Origin: Haloplanus sp. XH21
GTDB taxonomy: Archaea > Halobacteriota > Halobacteria > Halobacteriales > Haloferacaceae
Assembly: GCF_023276355.1 (NCBI RefSeq)
Contig: NZ_JALLPL010000003.1
Coordinates: forward strand, 39,841 to 103,840
Reading direction: 5' to 3'
DNA length: 64,000 nucleotides
This document shows, piece after piece, positions 35,286 to 44,364 of the stretch (the first letter of the stretch is position 1; each line of letters opens with the position of its first letter). Below the pieces are notes generated by a model. That model saw only the letters and a list, made by a program, of their open reading frames with translations. It was not told the origin of the DNA and did no database searches. The translations under genes were made by a program, and so were the position numbers.

Positions 35286-35545
35286 CACACCCACCACTGT
35301 TTCAGGAATTAATCCAGCTGGAAAAACATCACACCCCAGAATCAGATTGAGTGCGTAACTCGAAACTGAAGTTACGAATGGCCTCGGGACCCCCACCACC
35401 GTTTCAGCAATTCCCGTGGAGAAGGGTGGAATCGGTCGATTTCAGATCAAACACACAATACAGTACAAGACACGCTGGCTAGCCGCTGAGTACTTACCCA
35501 CTCTCTACTCTGGGTGAATTCATGAAACGGTGGTGTGGGTGTGAT
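35286..35545. repeat. Cluster of CACCACYGTTTCA boxes
   Basis: CCCACCACTGTTTCAGGAAT (35290), CCCCACCACCGTTTCAGCAA (35391) and the opposite-strand TGAAACGGTGGTGTGGGTG (35523) share a core; weaker copies lie at 35168 and 35249. They may be a second class of origin-binding box. Confidence 0.55.
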
Positions 35546-35829
35546 CTGCCTGTTTCTCTTGGAACCTCCCATTCAGCGTCACGCGAAAGATCTCCGGCAA
35601 GACGTCCCGGACACCTTCTTTAGCAGAATACAACACGGCCAGCCAGTACACGCTCAGTACGGTTCGATCCAGCACGCGGGCCGACGGTCGAAGTCGCTGA
35701 AAGATGGATCGAGGACCTCACTGGCTTCGATTCAGCCGAGAATTCTATCCAATTCACTAAATTCAGCAGGATTGTCTCACGGTCGCCATACGTACTGCTT
35801 CAAACTGACCGAAAGGGGACTGTACTCTC

Positions 35830-36023
35830 CGGTATTTCCGAAGCTTTGCTACCCCTCCACTATTTCCGAAGCTTCCACTATACATCTCGACTAGCCTTAC
35901 CAAACTCTTCAGCACTATTGGTTCAAGCTGTTTGGTAAGACACACCTAGCGGTATACACTCTCACTCCACTATTTTCGGAGTTTTAGGACGATCTACACC
36001 CTCCGTCGTTTCCGGAGCTTTCA
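35830..36023 (+). repeat. Cluster of four origin-recognition-like boxes
   Basis: Copies of (C)TCCACTATTTCCGAAGCTT occur at about 35830, 35851, 35962 and 35998, all in plus orientation, downstream of the orc1/cdc6 stop. The TCTTACCAAAC pair at 35895-35940 lies among them. Confidence 0.7.
35895..35940. repeat. Paired repeat CCTTACCAAAC / GTTTGGTAAGA
   Basis: Arms at 35895-35905 and 35930-35940 with a 24-base spacer, between origin-like boxes. Confidence 0.65.
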
Positions 36024-36061
36024 GGAACTCAGTACTACGTTAGAGATTACGAAATCCCGGT

Positions 36062-37318
36062 TCAGTAGTCGGAGATATCCGACTGGAGGAGATTGTTATC
36101 GTCGGCCGTCGACTCGATGATGTTCGCGAGTTCTTCGAAGCGGGTCGTCGACAGGAGGACCTCAAGCACGGCTTTCAGCGGAACGTCGAGTTCGTACTCG
36201 TGATACCGGCCAGCCGAAAGCCCCTCGTTCCGTTCATAGACGCTGATGAGCCCGAGCATATTCATATCCGAGAGGTGGTCGCGAACACGGCGTTCGCTCA
36301 CGCTGTCGGCGTCAAGCCGGTCGCAGATCTTCACGTATCGCTCGTAGAGATCGCGAGAGCGAACGGGGACGTCGTCGAGCGCCTGGTGGTACGCGAGCGC
36401 ACAGAGGACAGCGTGCCCCTGTGTCGTGAGTTCCTGCATCCCCTCGTAGAGTTGGTTCTTTTCGAGCTCGTCCTGGGCATCCCGGACGTGCTCCTCGGTT
36501 ACGGCGTCAGAATCGGCGGCTTGCGCGAGTTCGCCGGCCTCACGGAGCAGTCGGATCGCCTGTCGGGCCGATCCCGTGTCCTGGGCGGCAAACGCCGCAC
36601 AGAGCGGGACAACGTCATCCGCTAAGACATCGTCGTGGAACGCTTTCTCAGCACGTGGGTTGAGAATCGAGCGTAGCTGATTCGCATCGTATGGGGGGAA
36701 GAGAATCTCCTTTTCGGCGAGTGTGTCCTTGACCTTCGGCGAGAGGTTGTCCCGGAACTGGAAGTCGTTGCTGATGCCAACGATCACCGGGCGGACGTCG
36801 TCGACGTAACCGTTCGACCGTGCTCGTGGGAGCCCGTAGAGGATGTCGTCGGAGTGGCCGATATTGTCGATTTCGTCGAGAACGATCACGACGGTCCCAC
36901 CGAGCGCGTCGAGTTCCTCGTAGAGGATGTCGAAGACTCGTTGCTGAGAGTAGCCGGTGGTACTGATGCGGTCCTTGTCCTGGCTTTCGCGAAGTTCGTT
37001 GACCAGGGCGACGGCGACCTGGTAGGACGAGGAGAGGTTCTCGCAGCTGACCCAGACGGTCGAGAGATCGACGTCGTCGTACTCGGCCGCGTCGTTCTCG
37101 AGATGGGACAGCATGAACTTCGTCGCGACGGTCTTCCCCGTTCCCGTCTTGCCATACAGAAAGATGTTCGACGTCGGGCGGTTATCGATGATCGGCTGGA
37201 GGGCTCGTTGATATTTTTCGAGTTCCTCGTCCCGTTCCCGGATATCCTCGGGCTCATAGGAGTCGTCAAGTGGTTCGGCATCAGCGAACACCTGACGGTC
37301 TCGTTGGAACATCCCCAT
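36062..37318 (-). CDS. orc1/cdc6: Orc1/Cdc6 replication initiator
   Basis: A 418-residue initiator from ATG 37318 (37312 also possible), preceded by a TTTTATCATAT box. The AAA+ domain has Walker A FLYGKTGTGKT near residue 55, Walker B VVIVLDEIDN near 132 and sensor 1 IVGISN near 165; the C-terminal winged helix includes YERYVKICDRLDADSVSERR and HLSDMNMLGLISVYERN. It should bind the repeats on both sides of its gene and load the helicase. The longer frame to 37414 overlaps origin boxes and is unlikely to be translated. Confidence 0.95.
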   Translation of the reverse strand: MGMFQRDRQVFADAEPLDDSYEPEDIRERDEELEKYQRALQPIIDNRPTSNIFLYGKTGTGKTVATKFMLSHLENDAAEYDDVDLSTVWVSCENLSSSYQVAVALVNELRESQDKDRISTTGYSQQRVFDILYEELDALGGTVVIVLDEIDNIGHSDDILYGLPRARSNGYVDDVRPVIVGISNDFQFRDNLSPKVKDTLAEKEILFPPYDANQLRSILNPRAEKAFHDDVLADDVVPLCAAFAAQDTGSARQAIRLLREAGELAQAADSDAVTEEHVRDAQDELEKNQLYEGMQELTTQGHAVLCALAYHQALDDVPVRSRDLYERYVKICDRLDADSVSERRVRDHLSDMNMLGLISVYERNEGLSAGRYHEYELDVPLKAVLEVLLSTTRFEELANIIESTADDNNLLQSDISDY

Positions 37319-37350
37319 GATAGACCGCCACACGGGACGATATGATAAAA

Positions 37351-37474
37351 CCACCGCTTCCTTAGTTTCCGGAGCGTCCGAAGCTCGGTTATTTAAAAGA
37401 GATATCCACACCACCGGTTCCGAAGCCCCGATTCTTTATAATACCCTCTCACTCCACTGTTTCCGAAGCTATCG
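37351..37474 (+). repeat. Origin boxes, left array
   Basis: Three plus-oriented copies: CTTAGTTTCCGGAGCGTCCG (37361), CCGGTTCCGAAGCCCC (37413) and CTCCACTGTTTCCGAAGCTA (37452). They face the right array across an A/T-rich stretch. Confidence 0.75.
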
Positions 37475-37610
37475 AAATGACGTGGGGCTTCCATTCAGCA
37501 GAGACACTATACAAGACAAAAGAACTAAGACACTTACCGTAAAACAGTAACCGCAATACAGCAAAAACAACACTCTAGAAAAAGAATATGTTTAGAGTGG
37601 AAGGACAGAA
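37475..37610. other. A/T-rich probable duplex-unwinding element
   Basis: A tract of low GC with runs such as ACAGCAAAAACAACACTC and AAAAAGAATATG sits between the opposing box arrays, where unwinding is expected. Confidence 0.65.
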
Positions 37611-37680
37611 CTCGTGGAGCGGATCGTCTTCTCGGCAATCTCTGCCGTCTCTGTCGTGGCCCCCTTCCTTCTCACGTGGA

Positions 37681-38066
37681 TAGCTCCGGAAATGGTGGAG
37701 TGAGGGTTCGCGTTATTGGTCGTCAGCAAAAGCTTCGGAAACGGTGGAGGGTTCGTGGACTCTATCTTCTCCGATTTGTCCTGCGGCTTCTTTCCTCGAA
37801 CGCCTCTCAGCTCCGAGTCAGTTCAAACTGCGTGGCAGGGCGAGTGTGTCTTCATCGTGGTCAGCGACTCCTTGGACGACAGCCGTCACTGTGTACGTCA
37901 CATCATTCGGAACGATTGGATCAGCGTCACAACCATTAGCTCCGGAACCGACGGAGGGGTAGCTCAGCCGACGGATCCGTCTCTTCCGCTGCTACTAAAC
38001 TCGCGATAATCACCCGATAGCGTTGACCTCAGCGGTGTTTACTTCGGAAACGTTGGAGGGGTGTCT
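37681..38066 (-). repeat. Origin boxes, right array (inverted)
   Basis: Four minus-oriented copies: TAGCTCCGGAAATGGTGGAG (37681), AGCTTCGGAAACGGTGGAGG (37731), AGCTCCGGAACCGACGGAGG (37939) and ACTTCGGAAACGTTGGAGGG (38041). Confidence 0.8.
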
Positions 38067-38071
38067 CCGAA

Positions 38072-38117
38072 TCTTACCAAACATTTATTCCTTAACGGGA
38101 CTCAGCGTTTGGTAAGA
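38072..38117. repeat. Paired repeat TCTTACCAAAC / GTTTGGTAAGA
   Basis: Perfect 11-base arms at 38072-38082 and 38107-38117, ending two bases before the ATG of the next gene, so this copy spans its promoter. Confidence 0.75.
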
Positions 38118-38119
38118 CA

Positions 38120-38458
38120 ATGCCGACACGGCCACCAGCTCCAGAGGGGCTGCCGCAATATCTCGCTGAGGGCGTCCCGAAGCAGGACGACACGGATTTG
38201 CGTGCTCTTCAGGACTGGATCGACGATCTCCTCGAGTACCGCCAGGATGTCGCCGCTGAGGATATCGACGCCGGCGAGGGCGAGTCGATTGAAGCCGTCG
38301 AAGAATCGGGCGGTGGGACCGTGGTGATCAAGAAGGTCAGCTGTGGCAAGGACAACTGCAAGTGCCAGTCCGGCGCACTGCATGGGCCCTACAAGTACAT
38401 CGTCCGTCGGCAGGGAGACAGTCTCGACTGGGAGTACAAGGGGCCGGTCACGGAGTGA
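38120..38458 (+). CDS. DUF6788-like small protein linked to the origin
   Basis: A 112-residue protein whose C-terminal half reads VIKKVSCGKDNCKCQSGALH and GPYKYIVRRQGDSLDWEYK, the signature of the DUF6788 family (three cysteines, then HGPY). The N-terminal half is acidic and helical. The gene starts right after the TCTTACCAAAC repeat pair, placing it under control of whatever binds there. Relatives are found on haloarchaeal plasmids; function unknown. Confidence 0.8.
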   Translation: MPTRPPAPEGLPQYLAEGVPKQDDTDLRALQDWIDDLLEYRQDVAAEDIDAGEGESIEAVEESGGGTVVIKKVSCGKDNCKCQSGALHGPYKYIVRRQGDSLDWEYKGPVTE

Positions 38459-38572
38459 TCGTCTCCTTCTGACTCGGTCTATACCAATTCGGTGCTCGCC
38501 AAAGTAGTTAACATTCAGGCAGTCATAGCTCCGCGTGAATCAACGGTCGGCCTATGATTACGAACGCCTACT

Positions 38573-39022
38573 ATGCCATCTGATTCCTCGAACTCGGATA
38601 CGCCACGGACGCTCTCCGATCTAGACAGCACCGTTGAAACTCAGCGCCAGCGTCTCAACACTGTCACCCAGGAGACCCGCTTCGTTTTGATTCAGAATAT
38701 TCTGTCCCATCCGAAGCAGTTGCCCTCACTCAAGGAACTCAGCTACGTGAACCCCAGTAAGAGCCAGAGTACGATCCGGGAGCATCTCGAGATCTTGATC
38801 GAGGAAGATATCGTCGAAGAGCGGGTGCTTCCCGACGACCGTCGACAGCGTGATCTTCCTTGGCGCTTCTACGGGTTGACCGAGGAGGGACGAGCGTTGC
38901 TGTCGGAGGCGGGCCTCTTGCGAGCCGAAGCGACGTTGCAGGATATGTATACGCGGCTGGACACCACGCCCGAGATCGATAAGTATGCCAAAGCGCCACG
39001 TCCGAAGCAAGCGGTTGAGTAA
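38573..39022 (+). CDS. Winged-helix regulator, paralogue 3
   Basis: A 149-residue member of the same family as 29786: VTQETRFVLIQNILSHPKQL, LSYVNPSKSQSTIREHLEIL, wing WRFYGLTEEGRALLSEAGLL and C-terminal YAKAPRPKQAVE. A half-site GTAGTTAAC lies about 75 bases upstream. It follows the origin-linked DUF6788 gene on the same strand. Confidence 0.85.
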   Translation: MPSDSSNSDTPRTLSDLDSTVETQRQRLNTVTQETRFVLIQNILSHPKQLPSLKELSYVNPSKSQSTIREHLEILIEEDIVEERVLPDDRRQRDLPWRFYGLTEEGRALLSEAGLLRAEATLQDMYTRLDTTPEIDKYAKAPRPKQAVE

Positions 39023-39112
39023 GTTGGGAAACGAGTCAGACACCGGGCCTGGCTACTGAGCTATACCTCGCTTGTGGTTGTTTTCACCAGTTAATCGTCA
39101 GTATAGTATTCT

Positions 39113-39127
39113 CTATAGGTTTTCCTA
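39113..39127. promoter_or_regulatory. CTATAG palindromic site
   Basis: CTATAGGTTTTCCTATG, an imperfect palindrome of the CTATAG family, 115 bases upstream of the large PIN gene. Confidence 0.45.
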
Positions 39128-39242
39128 TGGCTATTCATATATGTGATCTGAATAAAATCTGAATATATAGTGTAAGGATTGACGTCAGGTCTGTTTCCTG
39201 GTATGGTGTTTTATCAGTCCACCGTATAATCTTGGTGTAAGT

Positions 39243-41684
39243 ATGGCTGACGACGCTTCTGACATAGACGAGAATATTAGATCAGTCCTCAGAAGTGCGC
39301 CTGCTGTGCAAGATTCGGTCCTCTCTGGCGAATTTGATTGTTCTGTTGATGATGTTGAGCAGGTTAGAGACGAGTTCGATGAAGATCTCAATATTTCAGA
39401 GTTAGATTTTGGGATATCGTTCGGTCACCCGTATTCGATTTCTGCTACCGAGAGAGTGCTCCGAACCACCAACCTCAGCGATGGTGACGTGATACAACTG
39501 GTGTTTGAGTCAGAGGGTGAAACGAATAGTGCATATGGCCAGGTCCGAAGGATTCCTGACGACGAGGATTGGTGGGAGAAGGAACTACACGCCGTTGCGT
39601 ACGGCGTATACCATTGTTTTGATGATGTGGTCGATGCCTATCCGGACGTATTTTCCGGACTTACCATTGCAGGCGACGGGACACCTGAGATAGACGGTCA
39701 GGAAGAGTTTCAAATCTTCATCGAAGGCATCAGGGCGGTTACGGAAGACGTTTGTAGTACAAGTGGATTCATCATCGGTGCGGGGCTGATGGAAATTGGC
39801 ACCGATGATCGTCATATCGACGATCTCGTTGAGACACCGTTGTTCAAGCTAGAACGTGCCGACTTCATAGACTTTCTCGACGGAGACCGTCTTAATCTGG
39901 TGGATTGGATTTACTATGAAGGTGATGTTGACACACCCGAGCGTGTTCACTTTGCATACTATGGAGAACCCTTCGGAGAAGATCGGCTTGAACGAGCGCG
40001 TAACGCGATACTCGAACACGATATTTATCAGGCGGACTGGAACTACACGATTCCTAACTTCATAACACTTGTCGGACCTACAGCAATCGGTACTTCGTCG
40101 CCGGTTATTGAAGTTACAGACGAGAATTTAGAAATTATCCCTGGGAAACAACGGGAAGCAATATCTCAGGATGGGTTGGGAGTGGACTTCGACTGGTTTG
40201 AAGAGTACGTAAGTGATATCGGAATTACAAATATTGGAGGGTCGCCATCTTCTACTCCAGAAGAGCATCAGGCAGAGAGTGACGAGTCCGTAGACGAGCC
40301 TCCAACTGTTCCCCATCGTGTTCTAGATGGAGACTCAACAATCATCTTCCTCTTCGATCCGGTTAATGTGGTACTGCACATCGAAGATGATCGGCTTGTT
40401 TGGCGGTATCCCGATGATATAGATGTTCTCCGGGAACTGGTGTTACAGCTCACCCAAGACATTGAGTCCAGATTGGATATCCAGCTCAATATTCAAGATG
40501 CCCGTGAACCACAGCAGCCGTCTCTCCCTGAATCAGATGATTGGATTCTAGATACGAATGCGTTCTATCACGAAATAATCGAAAATGAGCCATCGTCAAT
40601 TCTTCATACAATCTTCCCAAACGATTGCTTTTATAAGAGTCGGATTCACCTTCCTTGGATCGTCCCGTTCGAGATAAACAAACATCCTGATCGAAGGGGG
40701 GCAACAAAAGCCGATATTAAGCAAGCAAGGACAAATATCCAACATATTAAATCACTCAGCGAATTGGGCTTCTTCGATTTAGAGGTCGATGCTCCTCCAG
40801 ATGAGATTCAGGTCGATGTTGGTCAGTCAGATATCGCGGATATGCATGTGCTCCAGTATATCCAGGAGGAAGACCAAGTTCTACTAACCAGCGACAAGGA
40901 TCTGCAGACTATTTCGAGATTATGGGATATCACTGTCTTGGATGTTTCCATGCTCGCTGAGGTTCCAGATACACCAACCCCCGACCAACAACTTCGTGAG
41001 GAGGTTCTAAACAAAATTGGCACACAATACGAGTACGAAGTAGATATCTTAGCTGCGATACGCCAACACCAAAATCAACAACAGACTAAGGATGCCCAAT
41101 TTGAGGGTTCACCGCGTGTCTCTGATGAGACTGATAATCTCGAACAGTGGCGACGTCAAGGAGATGTGATTTGTGGTCCTGAAGAAAACCCTCCAGACGA
41201 GATTCAAGAAAGAATCACCGATGATGTTGAGGCTACTCTCCGATATGGGCAAGCCGCGCCTGTAGATCTCGTTCCCACACCGGAAGCTGTCCGTGAGATC
41301 CACAGCGAATGGATCACTGATTCAGATCATCTGAGATACGAGCTGCTCGACAACTTCAAGCAACAATTAGATTTGAGTGGTGCAGAGTTGCCTATCCCAA
41401 CATTCCACGTGCCCACCCAAACAGTGATTGCTCACGCAGATTCGGGTACTCGAGAACCGAGTGAAATGAATAAGATGTTATACAAGCTTCGTTCGCTGGA
41501 AAATGCAGACTATTCGAGTGAGAGTCTTCGTGTAGACGACACAGAATTGTCTGCGACAATTACACTGGCGAAAGAGAACACATGGTCAGTAGTTGTACAC
41601 TCTGACCAAGATTATCTGCACACGCTCGGCGGAGCGTTAGGCGTCCACGTGATTACTCTACCCACTAGTGGGGGAGGGCAATAG
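39243..41684 (+). CDS. Large protein with central PIN nuclease domain
   Basis: An 813-residue single-gene locus of visibly lower GC than its surroundings. Residues 1-330 form an unknown acidic domain (WWEKELHAVAYGVYHCFDDV). A PIN fold spans about 430-580: WILDTNAFYHEIIENEPSSI, PWIVPFEINKHPDRRGATKA, QSDIADMHVLQYIQEEDQVL and TSDKDLQTISRLWDITVLD, supplying the acidic residues of an RNase active site. The last 230 residues are unknown, with DLSGAELPIPTFHVPTQTVI. PIN domains cut RNA. Size, single-gene layout, foreign composition and neighbourhood suggest a defence effector, which is inference. Confidence 0.8.
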   Translation: MADDASDIDENIRSVLRSAPAVQDSVLSGEFDCSVDDVEQVRDEFDEDLNISELDFGISFGHPYSISATERVLRTTNLSDGDVIQLVFESEGETNSAYGQVRRIPDDEDWWEKELHAVAYGVYHCFDDVVDAYPDVFSGLTIAGDGTPEIDGQEEFQIFIEGIRAVTEDVCSTSGFIIGAGLMEIGTDDRHIDDLVETPLFKLERADFIDFLDGDRLNLVDWIYYEGDVDTPERVHFAYYGEPFGEDRLERARNAILEHDIYQADWNYTIPNFITLVGPTAIGTSSPVIEVTDENLEIIPGKQREAISQDGLGVDFDWFEEYVSDIGITNIGGSPSSTPEEHQAESDESVDEPPTVPHRVLDGDSTIIFLFDPVNVVLHIEDDRLVWRYPDDIDVLRELVLQLTQDIESRLDIQLNIQDAREPQQPSLPESDDWILDTNAFYHEIIENEPSSILHTIFPNDCFYKSRIHLPWIVPFEINKHPDRRGATKADIKQARTNIQHIKSLSELGFFDLEVDAPPDEIQVDVGQSDIADMHVLQYIQEEDQVLLTSDKDLQTISRLWDITVLDVSMLAEVPDTPTPDQQLREEVLNKIGTQYEYEVDILAAIRQHQNQQQTKDAQFEGSPRVSDETDNLEQWRRQGDVICGPEENPPDEIQERITDDVEATLRYGQAAPVDLVPTPEAVREIHSEWITDSDHLRYELLDNFKQQLDLSGAELPIPTFHVPTQTVIAHADSGTREPSEMNKMLYKLRSLENADYSSESLRVDDTELSATITLAKENTWSVVVHSDQDYLHTLGGALGVHVITLPTSGGGQ

Positions 41685-41698
41685 AGGGAAAAGACAGG

Positions 41699-41827
41699 CT
41701 ATTCGTCGCCTAGACTGATCGTGCTCGTATCCTCACGACTCTTCCCCACGACGAGTGTAGCACCATCTAAATCACGCAGTGCTAAACTCTCCAGCTCACC
41801 GTGGCTGTTACTGCTAGTGCTACTCAT
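41699..41827 (-). CDS. 42-residue small protein gene
   Basis: A short frame MSSTSSNSHGELESLALRDL ... SREDTSTISLGDE starts at 41827, about 20 bases after a TTATTTTAAG box on the minus strand. Ser/Asp-rich and compact, of the small haloarchaeal protein class. It is convergent with the large PIN gene. Confidence 0.5.
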   Translation of the reverse strand: MSSTSSNSHGELESLALRDLDGATLVVGKSREDTSTISLGDE

Positions 41828-41988
41828 CTCTACTTAAAATAAGAGCGGCCAGTGTCATAAGTCCTGTGTGATTGTGTGGATGTGTGAGAATGAGCTATTA
41901 CACCCGTAGTCTAGAACCATTCTAGGGAAACTCCTCCGATGGTTTTCCGTTTTATTGTCTATTTCCAGCGGGTCGTATCGTCGACGAG

Positions 41989-42462
41989 CTACTGGGTTGT
42001 GCTGCTATCAACGGCGTCGAGGTCAGGCTCGTCAAACTCGAGTGCCGCCACAACAGCCGTCGGCAGGTCCGGACGTGGCGCCGCTTCGTGACGCTGGATC
42101 TTCTCCGTTTTCCGGGTGTTCTCGTAGAGGGATCGAGCAACAGGCACTCCTCGTAGGTATTTGTAGCTGTGGAGGATCTCCACACCACGCTCCGTGAACC
42201 CATAGAACTGCGCTGGGAGTTCCCAAGTTTCCTTGTTCGGCTCTGATGTGTACCGTGCGATGATGTCTTCGTCGCGTAGCGTGTCGAGGTGGTTTCTGAT
42301 TATCACACGGTTCTTCCCCGTCATGTACTCGAGTTCCGCGAGGGACATGAGGTGGGCAGGGTGGCCGAGGAGTTCTTGGACGATGAGCTGTCGGGTGTCC
42401 TGTGAGAGAAGCTCAAATAACCGCTGTTGCTCTGCGAAGGGATCCGCGTCCCCGGTGTCCAT
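41989..42462 (-). CDS. Winged-helix regulator, paralogue 4
   Basis: A 157-residue protein nearly identical in layout to the one at 28277: AEQQRLFELLSQDTRQLIVQ, MSLAELEYMTGKNRVIIRNH, FYGFTERGVEILHSYKYLRG and ALEFDEPDLDAVDSSTTQ. Its promoter has TAACTAGTTAACTA at 42533-42546, two overlapping palindromes, as a candidate operator. Confidence 0.85.
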   Translation of the reverse strand: MDTGDADPFAEQQRLFELLSQDTRQLIVQELLGHPAHLMSLAELEYMTGKNRVIIRNHLDTLRDEDIIARYTSEPNKETWELPAQFYGFTERGVEILHSYKYLRGVPVARSLYENTRKTEKIQRHEAAPRPDLPTAVVAALEFDEPDLDAVDSSTTQ

Positions 42463-42724
42463 ATTCGAGTAAACGCGGAATCAGCATAATAAGTCTCGGT
42501 CTGTAATGCGGCGATCTACAGCTGTCTTCACTCTAACTAGTTAACTACGCAGTGGCGTATTTTCTGATCGGTTGGTTGAATTTTTCTGCGCCCGCAGAGC
42601 CGTATCCTGACCTACTCCGAATTATTGACTCTCTATATTAGAGCTCAGGATATTATTGCCCAGACTATTATAGTTCTACCTCTAACCTCGAAACACGTAT
42701 GTATCCCCCGCCACGACGAGGAGT

Positions 42725-44131
42725 ATGGACCAGTTCGTCAATCGTCTCGATGAACTCGATCGGTTGCAGGCCCTCTACGAGAGCGACGCTGCAGAACTCG
42801 CCATTATCTACGGGCGCCGGCAGATCGGCAAGAGCGAACTCGTCCGCCAATCGATTGCCGACCGCGACGATGCCGTATACTATCAGGCAGTTCAGGGAAC
42901 GGCGACGACACAGCTCAGGCGATTTGTCGAGGCAGCAGCAACGACCTATCCAGACATCACGGCCGTCAAAGAGGAGTGGGAACCGCTCTTAACGTACCTC
43001 ACCGACAGAGACGCCATCATCGTCATCGACGAATTTCCGTACCTCATCGAATCGAATGAGGGGCTTCCATCGGTGATTCAACACCTGTGGGATACCGCTG
43101 TCGACGAGAGTCAGGCGACGCTCGTACTCACAGGCTCTGCGATCGGTATGATTCATACCCACGTCCTCGATGGCGGTGCGCCACTCTACGGCCGGGTATC
43201 TCAGACACCGAATGGCCGTCTCGAACTCGCCCAGCTGCCGTTTCGCTCCATCCAAGAGTTCGTGCCGACGTACGATCCCGAAGAACGGGTGTTCGTCTAT
43301 GGCGTCTTCGGCGGCACACCCCGATATCTCAGCCCACTCGATCCATCAGAGAACCTCGGAGAGAACATCACGCGGCTGCTGTGCGACCCGGATGGCTCAC
43401 TCCACGACGAGCCCGAAACCGTCCTTCAGATGGAGCTCAACGAGGTAAACACGTATTTCTCCGTACTGGAATCGATGGCCAGCGGGAACCGCAGTCGAAA
43501 CGAGATCGCCCAGGGAGCCGGCATCGAGAGCACCAACACGTCGTACTACTTCGACCGGCTGGACACGCTCCAGATCATCGAGAAACACCATCCAGCACTC
43601 GCCGACCCGGCACGCAGCAAGCGGACGCGATACAAGATTCAGGATCCAGTGTTCCGGTTTTACTTCCGGTATCTCTACGGCCGTGGAGGCCAGTACGAAC
43701 TTTACGGCGAGGACGCCTACGCAGATCTCATCGAACCGGAATTGCCCGACTTCGTCAGCGAAACGTTCGAATCGCTCTGTCACCAGGCGGTGCCGGCGCT
43801 CTATGCAGACTATCAGCTCACACAGGTGCCACGCCAGTGGTGGTACAAGGGCCGGGAGGTGGATGTCGTCGCCCCAACTGACAAGTCAACGCTGATCGCT
43901 GGCGAAGCGAAATTCACCAGCACCCCCCTCAGCTATGACGTGCTTTCGAATCTTGAAGACGACGTGGAGCACATCGACTGGACCCCCTCTGGAGGTGATG
44001 AGCCGACATATGAATTCGCCTTGTTCAGTCGTTCTGGTTTCAAACGCTCCGTTGAGGAAGCTGCAGACGAGCGTGATGACCTCCGTCTCTTCGATCTCTC
44101 CGATATTGTTGCCATTCTCGAGAATGACTGA
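42725..44131 (+). CDS. Archaeal AAA ATPase with C-terminal DUF234/nuclease-like domain
   Basis: A 468-residue protein. The P-loop is IIYGRRQIGKSELVRQ near residue 28, Walker B is AIIVIDEFPYLIE near 98, and VLTGSAIGMIH near 138 is sensor 1. A winged helix follows (NEIAQGAGIESTNTSYYFDR). The C-terminal DUF234-like region has WWYKGREVDVVAPTD and LIAGEAKFTSTPLSY, a PD-(D/E)xK-like E-x-D ... E-x-K pattern. This family is abundant in archaea and is tied to mobile elements; its substrate is unknown. No partner gene adjoins. Confidence 0.88.
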   Translation: MDQFVNRLDELDRLQALYESDAAELAIIYGRRQIGKSELVRQSIADRDDAVYYQAVQGTATTQLRRFVEAAATTYPDITAVKEEWEPLLTYLTDRDAIIVIDEFPYLIESNEGLPSVIQHLWDTAVDESQATLVLTGSAIGMIHTHVLDGGAPLYGRVSQTPNGRLELAQLPFRSIQEFVPTYDPEERVFVYGVFGGTPRYLSPLDPSENLGENITRLLCDPDGSLHDEPETVLQMELNEVNTYFSVLESMASGNRSRNEIAQGAGIESTNTSYYFDRLDTLQIIEKHHPALADPARSKRTRYKIQDPVFRFYFRYLYGRGGQYELYGEDAYADLIEPELPDFVSETFESLCHQAVPALYADYQLTQVPRQWWYKGREVDVVAPTDKSTLIAGEAKFTSTPLSYDVLSNLEDDVEHIDWTPSGGDEPTYEFALFSRSGFKRSVEEAADERDDLRLFDLSDIVAILEND

Positions 44132-44305
44132 CGCAAATCTGGAATCGACACGGGACGTCATTCCGGCTGCCCTCGAGTTCTAATTTGAAGATATTGGCTG
44201 CCCAGGCGGGGTGTTCGTCGAGCCGTCCTTCAAGAGTGTTCGCCACGCACTGTGGTTGTTGCTCCCGTTTCGGTGGACTACTTGACGGCCCGCTCACAAG
44301 AGTGT

Positions 44306-44321
44306 GTTAATGCGCATTAAC
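44306..44321. promoter_or_regulatory. 16-base perfect palindrome GTTAATGCGCATTAAC
   Basis: Located 44 bases before the start of the winged-helix gene at 44365; probable operator of that regulator. Confidence 0.7.
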
Positions 44322-44364
44322 GTCCGGGACAACAGGTATGTGTTATCACCGGTAAACCAGCAGT

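Larger units (their letters stand above)
34953..36061. other. Repeat-rich non-coding flank of the origin
   Basis: About 1.1 kb without a convincing gene. It contains two TCTTACCAAAC paired repeats, five CACCAC(C/T)GTTTCA-type boxes between 35168 and 35545 and four GTTTCCGAAGCT-type boxes between 35830 and 36023. A 119-codon frame at 35535 lacks haloarchaeal composition. Confidence 0.65.
37405..38066. other. Predicted replication origin
   Basis: Inverted arrays of origin-recognition-like boxes (plus-oriented to 37474, minus-oriented from 37681) flank an A/T-rich segment directly upstream of orc1/cdc6. This is the standard plan of haloarchaeal origins. Box consensus: CTCCACNGTTTCCG(A/G)AGCT. 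Confidence 0.85.

Noticed and set aside
35535..35894. 119-codon plus-strand ORF in the origin flank
   Set aside because: Contains origin boxes and lacks haloarchaeal composition.
44132..44297. Possible transposase remnant on the minus strand after the ATPase gene
   Set aside because: A short frame (QCVANTLEGRLDEHPAW) has some coding character but no motif; too weak to call.
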